Source: Acidobacteriota bacterium (lineage in GTDB: Bacteria > Acidobacteriota > Holophagae > Holophagales > Holophagaceae). From it: a DNA stretch of 64,000 bases. The notes under the pieces are model-generated. The model was given only the letters and a program-made list of their open reading frames with translations, had not been told where the DNA came from and ran no database searches. Below, one piece after another: positions 29,264 to 37,814 of the stretch (positions are counted from its first letter, which is position 1; each line of letters opens with the position of its first letter). Made by a program: the position numbers and the translations under genes. Location of the stretch: positions 1 through 64,000 of the forward strand of contig JAJYRN010000010.1 in the NCBI GenBank assembly GCA_021794095.1. The letters are read 5' to 3'.

Positions 29264-31117
29264 ATGTCCGAATCCACCTTCCAGCAGGCCCTTGCGGCCG
29301 GATCCTGCCTCCTCTTCGACGGCAGCACGCCCTCGGCCCTCTACGACCGCGGCGTGTTCATCAACCGCAGCTTCGACGAGGCCAACCTCCAGACGCCGGA
29401 CCTGGTGCGGGGCATCCACGCCGAGTTCCTTGCGGCGGGCGCCCAGGTGCTCACCACCAACACCTGGGGCGCCAACCGCCTGAAGCTGGCGGCCTACGGC
29501 CTGGAGGGGAAACTGGAAGCCATCAACCGCACAGGCGTCGCGCTGGCCCGCGCCGCGGTGGACCAGCAGGGTGCGGAAGCCTGGGTGGCGGGCTGCCTCG
29601 GCCCCCTCGGCGTGCGCATCGAGCCCTGGGGGCCCACCTCCTTCGAGGAAGCCCGGGGCTTCTTCCAGGAACAGGCCGATCTCCTCGCCGGCGCGGGTGC
29701 GGACCTGCTGGTGCTGGAATCCTTCGAGGATCTCAACGAGATCCACCAGGCCATGCTCGCCGCCAAGGCCACCGGCCTGCCCATCGTGGCCATGATGAGC
29801 ACGGATGAGGAGGGCCGCGCCCTCTACGGCACCGAGCCCGAATGGTTCATCCGCAAGCTGGATGAGTGGGGGGCCGATCTGGTCGGCACCAACGGGGGCA
29901 ACGGCCCTGCGCCCCTGCTGCGCCTCCTGGAGCGCTTCCGCACCGCCACCGCCAAGCCCATCGTCCTCCAGCCCAACCCGGGCCTGCCGCGGATGGTGGA
30001 CGGCCGCCTGTTCTACATGGCCAGCCCCGAGTACCTGGGTGAATTCGCCCGCAAGGCCCTGGCCGCCGGGGCCCGCGCCGTCGGCGGGTGCAGCGGCACC
30101 ACACCGGCCCACATCCGTGCCATGCGGGGCGCCTTCCGCCAGGCCCGGGCCTTCGTGCAGGTCACCCCCGCCCCCACGCCCATCGTGCAGGCCGAACCCC
30201 AGCCCGAAGTGCCCTTCCCCTTCCGCAGCCGCTTCAGCATGAAGCTCGCCCAGGGGGAGTTCACCCACACGGTGGAGCTGGTGCCGCCCAAGGGCATGGA
30301 GTACGACAAGCTGCTGGCCAAGACGCGCCAATGCCGGACCCTGGGCGTGGATGCCATCAACGTGCCGGACGGCCCGCGCGCCATGGCCCGGATGTCGGCC
30401 CTGGCCACGGCCCTCCTCATCGAGCAGCAGGTGGGCGTGGAGACCATCCTCCATGTCGCCTGCCGGGACCGGAACCTGCTCGGCATGCAGAGCGATCTCC
30501 TGGGCGCCGCGGGCCTGGGCCTGCGCAACGTCCTGGCCGTGACCGGCGATCCGCCGAAGCTGGGCCCGTACCCGCAGGCCACCGCCGTCTTCGATGTGGA
30601 TGCCATCGGCCTCGTGAACATGCTCAAGCGCCTCAACACGGGCCTGGATCTGGGCGGGACCGGCATCGGCGCGCCCACCCGCTTCAGCATCGGCGTGGGC
30701 GCCAACCCCGTCGCCCCGGATCTGGAACGCGAGCGGCACCGCTTCCGCCTCAAGGTGGAGGCCGGGGCCCAGTGGGCCATCACCCAGCCGGTGTTCGACG
30801 CGGACGGCCTGTCCCGCTTCCTGGATTTCACCCAGTCCCTGGAGCCCCGCATTCCGATCATCGCCGGCATCTGGCCCCTCAAGAGCCTGCGCAACGCCGA
30901 GTTCATGGCCAACGAGGTGCCCGGCGTCGTGCTGCCCAAGGCCCTTCTTGCCCGCATGGCGAAACGGGCGACCGCGGAGGACCAGCTGAAGGAGGGCCTC
31001 GACATCGCCCAGGAGATCATCGAGGCCATCCGCCCCCGCATCCAGGGCCTCCAGCTCTCCGCTCCCTTCGGCCAGGTCGAACTCGTGGCCCCCCTGCTGC
31101 CGAAACGGGAGGCGTAA
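29264..31117 (+). CDS. Homocysteine S-methyltransferase-like/5,10-methylenetetrahydrofolate reductase fusion
   Basis: 617 residues from the ATG at 29264. Residues about 1-300 are a homocysteine methyltransferase barrel (LLFDGSTPSALYDRG, LTTNTWGANRL). Residues about 320-600 are a MetF-type FAD-dependent MTHFR (FTHTVELVPPKG, NVLAVTGDPPK, GAQWAITQPVFD). The layout matches YitJ-like bifunctional proteins. The zinc site is damaged: the usual GxNC is GTNGG (Gly211 in place of Cys), and GGCC is GGCS (Cys276, Ser277). Only one of three Cys ligands remains, so methyl transfer to homocysteine is doubtful while the reductase half looks intact. Controlled by the SAM-I riboswitch; MetH lies downstream with intact ligands. 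Confidence 0.9.
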   Translation: MSESTFQQALAAGSCLLFDGSTPSALYDRGVFINRSFDEANLQTPDLVRGIHAEFLAAGAQVLTTNTWGANRLKLAAYGLEGKLEAINRTGVALARAAVDQQGAEAWVAGCLGPLGVRIEPWGPTSFEEARGFFQEQADLLAGAGADLLVLESFEDLNEIHQAMLAAKATGLPIVAMMSTDEEGRALYGTEPEWFIRKLDEWGADLVGTNGGNGPAPLLRLLERFRTATAKPIVLQPNPGLPRMVDGRLFYMASPEYLGEFARKALAAGARAVGGCSGTTPAHIRAMRGAFRQARAFVQVTPAPTPIVQAEPQPEVPFPFRSRFSMKLAQGEFTHTVELVPPKGMEYDKLLAKTRQCRTLGVDAINVPDGPRAMARMSALATALLIEQQVGVETILHVACRDRNLLGMQSDLLGAAGLGLRNVLAVTGDPPKLGPYPQATAVFDVDAIGLVNMLKRLNTGLDLGGTGIGAPTRFSIGVGANPVAPDLERERHRFRLKVEAGAQWAITQPVFDADGLSRFLDFTQSLEPRIPIIAGIWPLKSLRNAEFMANEVPGVVLPKALLARMAKRATAEDQLKEGLDIAQEIIEAIRPRIQGLQLSAPFGQVELVAPLLPKREA

Positions 31118-31307
31118 TGCGTGGACCTAGAGGGGCGCCGGAAAGGAAGGACTGGTCACGGAAGACACGGAAGACCACGGAAGTCGCGGAACGAACCCGG
31201 TTCCTCCGGAAGGAAGGCCCGATGCTTCTTCCGTGTCCTCCGGCCCGTTTCCGCGCCTTCCGTGTCCAACTCCTTTCCCATGAACCGGAGCCACTCCTGA
31301 GGTGCCT
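31118..31307. repeat. Intergenic CACGGAAGAC-type short repeats
   Basis: The gap between the MTHFR fusion and the ferredoxin gene holds tandem short words (CACGGAAGACACGGAAGACC around 31158-31178) and their complements (CTTCCGTGTCC around 31230 and 31256), so the RNA could fold back on itself. Similar words occur at 35066-35086 and, degenerate, at 302-330 and 59730. Confidence 0.5.
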
Positions 31308-31595
31308 GTGGGCGTAAAGGTACACTTCCTCCTGGAGGATCTGCTGGTGGAGGCGCCGGTGGGCACACCTCTGCTGGTCATCGCGGTGGGGGCGGGAGCC
31401 GACATCACCTTCGGCTGCCGAACCTGCAGCTGCGGCACCTGTCGGGTGCGTATCGCCGAGGGCCTGGACCATTGCAGCGAGGCCAGTCCCGAGGAGCGGG
31501 ACTTCCTGGCGGGCCTCGACGCCCCGCCGGACCAACGCCTGGCCTGCCAGGTGGTTGTGCAGGGCGATGTGGCCATCGAGTACCTGGGGCTGTGA
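31308..31595 (+). CDS. 2Fe-2S ferredoxin
   Basis: 95 residues with the plant-type cluster motif Cys37-x4-Cys42-x2-Cys45 (GCRTCSCGTC) and distal Cys80 (RLAC); Cys40 is extra. I prefer the GTG at 31308 because GAGG lies 5 bases upstream; a GTG two codons earlier (31302) is possible. Its stop is one base before the metH ATG. The tight coupling suggests it donates electrons for reductive reactivation of MetH-bound cob(II)alamin, a job done by flavodoxin in E. coli. That role is inferred from position only. Confidence 0.88.
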   Translation: MGVKVHFLLEDLLVEAPVGTPLLVIAVGAGADITFGCRTCSCGTCRVRIAEGLDHCSEASPEERDFLAGLDAPPDQRLACQVVVQGDVAIEYLGL

Positions 31596-31596
31596 G

Positions 31597-34500
31597 ATGA
31601 CCACCCTCGCCACCCTTCTCCGCGACAAGGTGCTGCTGCTGGACGGCGGCATGGGTACGCAGATTTTCGCGCGGAAGCCGACGGTGGAGGACTACGGCGG
31701 CGCGGCCCTGGAGGGCTGCGTGGACCTGCTCACGGAACGCCGTCCCCAGTGGATTCGCGACATCCACGAGGGCTACTTCCGCGCCGGGGCCGACGCGGTG
31801 GAGACCAACACCTTCGGCGCAAACCCCCTGGTGCTCGGCGAGTTCGGCCTGGCGGACAAGGCCCGCGCCCTGAACGTCCAGGCGGCGTCGCTCGCCAAGG
31901 AAGTGGCCCGCAGCTTCGACCGGCCCCGCTTCGTCCTCGGTTCCGTGGGCCCCGGCACCAAGCTCATCACCCTGGGCCACGTGACCTACGCCACCCTGCT
32001 GGCCTCGTACCGCGTCCAGATGGACGGCCTGCTGGAAGGTGGCGTGGACGCCATCCTCATCGAGACCTGCCAGGATCTGGGCCAGATCAAGGTGGCCGTG
32101 CGGGCCGCCAAGGAGGCCATGGCCGCCGCGAAGCGCCGGGTGCCCCTGTGGGTGCAGGCCACGGTGGAGACCACGGGCACCCTGCTGGTGGGCTCGGAGA
32201 TCGGCGCAGTGCTGGCCAGCGTGGAGCCCCTGGGCCTCGACGTGCTGGGCCTCAACTGCGCCACGGGCCCCGACGAGATGCACGCCCACCTCCAGACCCT
32301 GGCGGAGACCAGCCCCTTCGCGCTCTCCTGTCTGCCCAACGCGGGCCTTCCCCTGAACGTGGACGGCCAGGTGGCCTACCCCCTGGGGCCGGAGGCCTTC
32401 GCGGGGAAGGTGCTGCATGCCGCCTCGGAGTTCGGTCTGGCCATCGTGGGCGGCTGCTGCGGCACCACGCCGGAGCACATCCGCGCCCTGGCCCCGGGGG
32501 TGGAGCGCCTATCGCCGCCGAAGCGCGCCCCCAAGTTGGAGCGCAGCGCCGCCAGCCTCTACCAGGCCGTGACCCTGCGCCAGGAGCCCGCGCCCCTCAT
32601 CGTGGGCGAGCGCACCAACGCGAACGGCTCCAAGAAATTCCGCGACCTGCTGGCGGCCGAGGACTGGGACGGCCTCGTGGGCATCGCCCGGGAGCAGCAG
32701 CGGGAGGGCGCCCACCTGCTGGACCTCTGCGTGGCCTACGTGGGCCGCGACGAGGTGCGGGACATGGACGCGCTCCTCAGCCGCCTCGTCACCCAGGTCA
32801 CCCTGCCCCTCATGATTGACAGCACCGAGGTGCCGGTGCTCGAGCGGGCCCTCCAGCTCGCCCCCGGCAAGTGCGTGGTGAACTCCATCAACCTCGAGGA
32901 CGGCGAGGGCAAGGCCCGCCGCATCCTCGAGCTCTGCCGCACCTACGGCGCCGCCGTCGTGGCCCTCACCATTGACGAGCGCGGCATGGCCAAGACGCGG
33001 GACGAGAAGCTGGCCGTGGCCCGCCGCCTGCACGCCCTGGCCGTGGGCGAGTACGGGTTTGATCCCGGTGATCTGATCCTCGATCCCCTCACCTTCACCC
33101 TGGGCAGTGGCGACGAGGCTTTCCGGGGATCGGCCGTGGAGACCCTGGAGGCCCTGCGCCTCATCAAGGCAGAGCTGCCGGGCGTGCGCACCCTCCTGGG
33201 CGTGAGCAACGTGAGCTTCGGCCTGAACCCCGCCGCCCGCCACGTGCTGAACGCCCTCATGCTCTACCACGCGGTGCAGCACGGCCTGGACCTGGCCATC
33301 TTCAATTCGTCCAAGGTCATCCCCGTGGCGAAGATTGATCCCGAGGACCGGCGGATCGTGGAGGATCTGCTCTTCGACCGGCGCCGCGAGGGCTACGATC
33401 CCCTCAAGGCCATCCTGGCCCGCTTCAGCGACCGCAAGGCCGCGGCGGCCGAGGATCGCCGGGCCGACCTGCCCGTGCTGGAGCGCCTCCACCGCGACAT
33501 CCTCGATGGCGACAAGCAGGCCATCCTCGCGGACGTGGACGCGGCCCTGCGGGACCACGATCCGCTGAAGCTCATCAACGAGGTGCTGCTGGGCGCGATG
33601 AAAGTGGTGGGCGAGCGCTTCGGATCGGGCGAGATGCAGCTGCCTTTCGTGCTGGAGAGCGCCGAGGCCATGAAGGCCGCCATCCGGCGCATCGAGCCCC
33701 ACCTGCCGAAGGAGGCCGACTACCAGAAGGGCCGCATCCTGCTCGCCACCGTGAAGGGCGATGTCCACGACATCGGCAAGAACCTGGTGGACATCATCCT
33801 CAGCAACAACGGCTTCGAGGTGCGCAACCTGGGCATCAAGCAGCCCATCGAGGCCATCCTCAAGGCCCTCGCCGACTGGCCCGCGGACGCCATCGGCCTC
33901 TCGGGGCTGCTGGTGAAGTCCACGGTGGTGATGAAGGAGAACCTGCACTTCATGGAGGAACAGGGCCACCGGATCCCCGTCATCCTGGGCGGCGCGGCCC
34001 TCACCCGCGACTACGTGGAGGGCGACTGCCGCCGGGCCTATCCCGGCCCCGTGTTCTACGCCGAGGATGCCTTCGAGGGGCTGCGGCAGATGCAGCAGAT
34101 CGTGTCGGGAGAACCGCTCGTCGCGGCCCCGGCTCCAGCCGCGGATGCGGCTGGAGGTATCAAGATTCTGAGGAGAGGAGGGGCCTCAATTCCCCTGACG
34201 GAGGCGGGCCAGAGCAGCTGGGTGCGGCACGAAGATCCGCCCCCCGAACCGCCCTTCTGGGGCGTGCGGGAGCTGGCGGATGCACCGGTGGATCTCTTCG
34301 CGCATCTGGATGAATTCGCCCTGATCCGCACCCGCTGGGGCTACAGCCAGGGCCGCCTGGACGACGCGGCCTTCGCGGCCGTGCTGCGGGAGAAGGCCGA
34401 GCCCCAGCTGGCGGCCTGGAAGGCGCGGCTCGCCGCCGAGCCCCTGCTGGCGCCGAAGGCCCGCTACGGCTACTTCCCCGCCCGGGCCGCCGGGGACGCG

Positions 34501-35019
34501 CTGCGCATCTTCGACCCTGCCGAGCCCGATCGGCCCCTCGCCACCCTCGCCTTCCCCCGCCAGGCCGCGGGCCGCCGCCTCTGCCTCACGGATTTCTTCC
34601 GCGCCGACCGGACGGACGTGCTGGCGTTGCAGCTCGTCACCCTGGGTCAGCCCGCGGCGGACCACGCGAAGCGCCTCTACGAGGCCCACGCCTATGCCGA
34701 CTACTTCGCGTTCCACGGCCTCGCCACCGAGCTGACGGAGGCCTACGCGGAACGGCTCCATGCCCGCATCCGCCGCGAGCTGGGCATCCACGGCAAGGAT
34801 CTGCCCGGCCGGGCCCTCTTCGCCCAGGGCTATCAGGGTTCCCGCTATTCCTTTGGCTACCCCGCCTGCCCCGACCTCCACGGCAACGGCGCGATCCTCG
34901 ATCTGCTGAAGGGCGAGGCCATCGGCGTCACCCTCACCGAGACCGCCCAGATGGATCCCGAATACACCACCAGCGCCCTCGTGGCCTGGCATCCCCAGGC
35001 GCGGTACTTCTCGGCCTGA
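31597..35019 (+). CDS. metH: Cobalamin-dependent methionine synthase MetH, full length
   Basis: 1140 residues with all four modules: a homocysteine/zinc domain (Cys221 in GLNCATGP, Cys287-Cys288 in GGCCGTTPEH), a pterin-binding domain (about 335-600; GERTNANGSKKFRDLL), a B12 cap and Rossmann domain with His724 in DVHDIGKN, and a C-terminal AdoMet-binding activation domain (about 900-1140; YSFGYPACPDL). It moves methyl from methyl-THF via cobalamin to homocysteine. It lies in one unit with the SAM-controlled MTHFR fusion, which makes the methyl-THF, and with the ferredoxin. A Gly/Ala/Arg-rich linker near 850-875 joins the B12 and activation domains. No second riboswitch is seen between the genes. 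Confidence 0.97.
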   Translation: MTTLATLLRDKVLLLDGGMGTQIFARKPTVEDYGGAALEGCVDLLTERRPQWIRDIHEGYFRAGADAVETNTFGANPLVLGEFGLADKARALNVQAASLAKEVARSFDRPRFVLGSVGPGTKLITLGHVTYATLLASYRVQMDGLLEGGVDAILIETCQDLGQIKVAVRAAKEAMAAAKRRVPLWVQATVETTGTLLVGSEIGAVLASVEPLGLDVLGLNCATGPDEMHAHLQTLAETSPFALSCLPNAGLPLNVDGQVAYPLGPEAFAGKVLHAASEFGLAIVGGCCGTTPEHIRALAPGVERLSPPKRAPKLERSAASLYQAVTLRQEPAPLIVGERTNANGSKKFRDLLAAEDWDGLVGIAREQQREGAHLLDLCVAYVGRDEVRDMDALLSRLVTQVTLPLMIDSTEVPVLERALQLAPGKCVVNSINLEDGEGKARRILELCRTYGAAVVALTIDERGMAKTRDEKLAVARRLHALAVGEYGFDPGDLILDPLTFTLGSGDEAFRGSAVETLEALRLIKAELPGVRTLLGVSNVSFGLNPAARHVLNALMLYHAVQHGLDLAIFNSSKVIPVAKIDPEDRRIVEDLLFDRRREGYDPLKAILARFSDRKAAAAEDRRADLPVLERLHRDILDGDKQAILADVDAALRDHDPLKLINEVLLGAMKVVGERFGSGEMQLPFVLESAEAMKAAIRRIEPHLPKEADYQKGRILLATVKGDVHDIGKNLVDIILSNNGFEVRNLGIKQPIEAILKALADWPADAIGLSGLLVKSTVVMKENLHFMEEQGHRIPVILGGAALTRDYVEGDCRRAYPGPVFYAEDAFEGLRQMQQIVSGEPLVAAPAPAADAAGGIKILRRGGASIPLTEAGQSSWVRHEDPPPEPPFWGVRELADAPVDLFAHLDEFALIRTRWGYSQGRLDDAAFAAVLREKAEPQLAAWKARLAAEPLLAPKARYGYFPARAAGDALRIFDPAEPDRPLATLAFPRQAAGRRLCLTDFFRADRTDVLALQLVTLGQPAADHAKRLYEAHAYADYFAFHGLATELTEAYAERLHARIRRELGIHGKDLPGRALFAQGYQGSRYSFGYPACPDLHGNGAILDLLKGEAIGVTLTETAQMDPEYTTSALVAWHPQARYFSA

Positions 35020-35126
35020 CCTCTGAGGCCTTGAGCCCCCTCGGCACTCAAAATAAAAGGTTCACCATGAAGACAGGAAGACCACGAAGCCAGAAAGTAG
35101 GACATGGCTTACAAGCGTGAGGGGGA

Positions 35127-35465
35127 TCACTCGCCCTTCGGAAGCACCATCCGCTTCGTCTCCATGACGCTCTTGTCGTTGTAGGCCCGCGGATTCATCG
35201 CCAGCTTGGCATGGCCGGCCGGATCGAACACACCCAGGTCCACGTTGATGTTGGCGTTGTCCGGGGTGATGTCCACGGTGATCACCAGGGGTCCCGGGCC
35301 CGCCGTGAAGGCGTAATAGGCTTCGCCCTGGTCATCTTCCGCGATGCGGCCGGTGAGCACCCCCGCCGCCGGCAGCAGAAGCGGGTGTCTCCGGTCCATG
35401 TGGGTTGTCTGGGCGGCCAGCGGAACGGCCAGCCAGACAAGGGCGCACAGCGCGGCGAACTTCAT
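35127..35465 (-). CDS. Small secreted protein, PPC-like beta-sandwich
   Basis: 112 residues. The ATG at 35465 has TGAGG seven bases upstream and begins a signal peptide (MKFAALCALVWLAVPLAAQ). The mature part contains LTGRIAEDDQGEAYYAFTAGPGPLVITVDI, like bacterial pre-peptidase C-terminal (PPC) domains, here standing alone. Function unknown. The interval 35020-35126 between metH and this gene has one GAAGACAGGAAGACC-type repeat word. Confidence 0.75.
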   Translation of the reverse strand: MKFAALCALVWLAVPLAAQTTHMDRRHPLLLPAAGVLTGRIAEDDQGEAYYAFTAGPGPLVITVDITPDNANINVDLGVFDPAGHAKLAMNPRAYNDKSVMETKRMVLPKGE

Positions 35466-35520
35466 ATCGGGCCTCATGGAAGGTGGAGGCAGGATAGCTC
35501 CCCACCCGCCCTGAAACAAG

Positions 35521-35546
35521 GAAGCGCCCGGAGGTACGGGCGCTTC
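35521..35546 (-). terminator. Terminator of the cupin/LolA-like unit
   Basis: GAAGCGCCCG and CGGGCGCTTC form a perfect 10-bp stem with a 6-base loop. On the minus strand it is followed by CTTGTTTC. It lies 135 bp beyond the stop of the LolA-like gene, before the small PPC protein gene. Confidence 0.65.
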
Positions 35547-35680
35547 GTGAGGGTAGGTAGGTGGGGTTGCGTGTGGCGGGAAGGTAGAAGCGGGAGCCCC
35601 CAGAGGAGGCCGGTTGCAAGTGGTGGGACTGTTGGTGGCGGGAAGCCCTTGCGGGCACCTCGAGGCGAGGATACCGCCCT

Positions 35681-36376
35681 TCAGGAGCCCGGCAGCAAGA
35701 ACTTTCCCGGATCCACGCCGCCGGGATGCCAGTGGGTGAAGCGGAGCGTCGCCGTGGCGCCATCCGCTTCCACCAGGTCCATCCGGCTGAGCACCGCCCG
35801 GCCGTCGGCCTCGACGGGGGGTGCGAACCGCGCCGTCCGGGCCAACTTGCCCGACGCCAGATGGAACTCGGCCTGCAGGGGCGCGCCCGTCGCCCGGTCC
35901 ACCCACAACCGCACGGTGCGGGCGCTCAGGACAGGCCGCCTGGCCGTGAGCTCCAGGCGCCAGCAGGGATGGCCTTCGAAGGGCGCTTCCGCCAGCGCGG
36001 TGACCCGATAGTCCTCCCGGAAGCGGGTGCGGGCCACATCCCCCGCCGCGGCCGGGCCCAGGAGCCGCTGCTGGGGCGTCACGCGGATGGGATGCTTCGT
36101 GCCCGGCAGGAGCAGCCACAGATCATCGCCCTTCTGCACGACGGCGCGGCCCTTCTCCGCCTCCGAAAGGCCATCCAGGCGAACATCGCCGTTCTCCCGC
36201 ACCATCACCCGCCAGCGCTGGCTGGACCGGCCCGAAGTCATCGTCAGGTCCACCGTGAAGGCCGGCCAGGGATGGCGGAGCCGATCCACCCGGGCCAGGA
36301 TGGCCTCCGCCTGGGGCGGAACAGGCGCCTGGGCCACCAGGGGCAGGGCGAGCGCAAGCAGGAAGGGCGCGCGCAT
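35681..36376 (-). CDS. LolA-like outer-membrane lipoprotein carrier-type protein
   Basis: 231 residues. The ATG at 36376 overlaps the upstream cupin stop (TGATG) and begins a signal peptide (RAPFLLALALPLVAQA). The mature protein has the half-barrel pattern of COG2834/LolA relatives: AFTVDLTMTSGRSSQRWRV, LDGLSEAEKGRAVVQKGDDL, then PCWRLELTAR and VRLWVDRATGAPLQAEFH. Such proteins bind lipids or lipoproteins in the periplasm. Whether it is the general LolA or a specialised paralog cannot be decided from sequence alone. Confidence 0.8.
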   Translation of the reverse strand: MRAPFLLALALPLVAQAPVPPQAEAILARVDRLRHPWPAFTVDLTMTSGRSSQRWRVMVRENGDVRLDGLSEAEKGRAVVQKGDDLWLLLPGTKHPIRVTPQQRLLGPAAAGDVARTRFREDYRVTALAEAPFEGHPCWRLELTARRPVLSARTVRLWVDRATGAPLQAEFHLASGKLARTARFAPPVEADGRAVLSRMDLVEADGATATLRFTHWHPGGVDPGKFLLPGS

Positions 36377-36735
36377 CAGCGGCGGCCGTAGTCGTCCTGG
36401 AGCCGCTCGATGTCCGCCTCGTCGAAGGTGCCGAGGCTCACCTCCAGCACCCGCACGGGATGGGGTGTGCCCGCGTCGCAGCGAAGGCGGTGCGTGCTGC
36501 CCAGGGGCAGCCACACCTGTTCGCCCACGGCGGGGCGCAGCACCTCGCCCTCACGGTCCACCACCACGCCAGGATCCAAGACCACCCAGAGTTCCCCGCG
36601 GTGGCTGTGCCGCTGGAGGCTGAGCTGCTGGCCCGGGTTGCAGGTGAGGAGCTTCACCGTGCAGGGCGTGTTCAGCACGAACTGGTCGAAGGAGCCCCAG
36701 GGCTTGTCTACGTGGAGGGTCGTCGGTTTATCCAT
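36376..36735 (-). CDS. Cupin protein, phosphomannose isomerase type II-like domain
   Basis: 119 residues forming a single cupin: KPWGSFDQFVLN, SLQRHSHRGELWVVLDPG (metal-binding His pair and Glu), and GEQVWLPLGSTHRL. It matches the isolated C-terminal isomerase domain of bifunctional ManC/AlgA enzymes, which interconvert fructose-6-P and mannose-6-P. The guanylyltransferase half is a separate gene at 37815. Start chosen at MDKPTTLHVDKPWGSF; an in-frame ATG 18 codons upstream lacks a good ribosome site. Likely supplies GDP-mannose precursors. Confidence 0.82.
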   Translation of the reverse strand: MDKPTTLHVDKPWGSFDQFVLNTPCTVKLLTCNPGQQLSLQRHSHRGELWVVLDPGVVVDREGEVLRPAVGEQVWLPLGSTHRLRCDAGTPHPVRVLEVSLGTFDEADIERLQDDYGRR

Positions 36736-36873
36736 GGCCTCAGTGTAATCCGATGGCTTGTGGGCGGTGGAATCCGTAGCCAGGGCCATGAAAGCGGCTT
36801 TGCGGCCAACCAGATCCCCCAGGATTTCGGAGGGAATCCACTCCGGACATCGGCGTGCATGACCCTGGAAGGG

Positions 36874-37635
36874 TCAGAGGTCCGCCGCAGGATCCCCTGA
36901 GCCCATGCCCAGATCCCGGGCGGCACCTGCGTCCACCACCACTTTGCAATCGGGATGCCGTTGAAGGAGGGATCCGGGGATCAGGGGCGTGACCGGGCCT
37001 TCCACGACGCGCGCGAGAATGGTGGCCTTGGCACTGCCCGTGACAAGCAGCAGGCAGCGCTTGGCCTCCAGGATGGTTCCGAGGCCCATCGTGATGGCCC
37101 TGGCCGGAACCGCTGAAGCCAGTCCCCCGAATGGCCCCGCATTCTGCTGGCGGGTGAGCTCCGTGAGGCGAGTCTCGCGGGTGCGTGAGTCGAGCGGCGA
37201 GCCGGGCTCGTTGAACCCGATATGTCCGGTCAGGCCCAAGCCCAGTAACTGGAGATCAATGCCGCCAGCTGCCTGGATCATGGCCTCGTAGCGCTGGCAT
37301 TCCCCCATCACGTCCGCGGTCATCCCGTCGGGCACATGGGTGTGTTCCGGCTGGATGTTGATCTGCCGGAACAGGTGCTCCTCCATATAGCGGTGGTAGG
37401 AGGCGGGATGCTCGGCCGGAAGGCCGAGGTATTCATCCAGGTTGAAGGTCCGGCAGCGGGAGAAATCGAGCCCACCCTCCCAGTGGAGACGCGCCAGCTC
37501 GGCATAAACCCGCTTCATCGTGCGGCCAGTGGCGAGGCCTAGCACCAGGTCAGGCTTGGCGCGCAGCGCCTGGGCGATGATCCCGGCGGTCTGGGATTCG
37601 GCTTGACCTTCCTGGGAGATGAGCAGGACATCCAT
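36874..37635 (-). CDS. nagB: Glucosamine-6-phosphate deaminase
   Basis: 253 residues with NagB signatures: GLATGRT, FNLDEYLGL (Asp67), and GLTGHIGFNEPGS (His138 and the following Glu). It converts glucosamine-6-P to fructose-6-P and ammonia. E. coli NagB is slightly longer (266). It lies between the cupin isomerase and manC genes, so this strand carries several fructose-6-P enzymes (with pfkA). It may balance amino-sugar flux with the PNAG operon; that link is inference. Confidence 0.92.
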   Translation of the reverse strand: MDVLLISQEGQAESQTAGIIAQALRAKPDLVLGLATGRTMKRVYAELARLHWEGGLDFSRCRTFNLDEYLGLPAEHPASYHRYMEEHLFRQINIQPEHTHVPDGMTADVMGECQRYEAMIQAAGGIDLQLLGLGLTGHIGFNEPGSPLDSRTRETRLTELTRQQNAGPFGGLASAVPARAITMGLGTILEAKRCLLLVTGSAKATILARVVEGPVTPLIPGSLLQRHPDCKVVVDAGAARDLGMGSGDPAADL

Positions 37636-37733
37636 GGGACTCTCGATTCTTGGCCTGGATCAGGCCCAGTCATTCGGGCTCGCGCGGGGGGTCCCGGACA
37701 GCCCGTTCCGCGATCTGGCGGCGCCAGGTCGTG

Positions 37734-37762
37734 AATGAATTTGCACCCGCCAGTAAAGTCAA
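37734..37762 (-). promoter_or_regulatory. Putative sigma-70 promoter of nagB
   Basis: On the minus strand TTGACT is followed after 17 bases by TTCATT. The -35 is strong and the -10 weak. It lies about 100 bases before the nagB ATG, in the 179-bp gap after manC. Confidence 0.3.
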
Positions 37763-37814
37763 TCATTGGCGCGGTCCGCAGGGCCTTCCAGAAAGCGGAT
37801 CCCCAGCCTGATCC

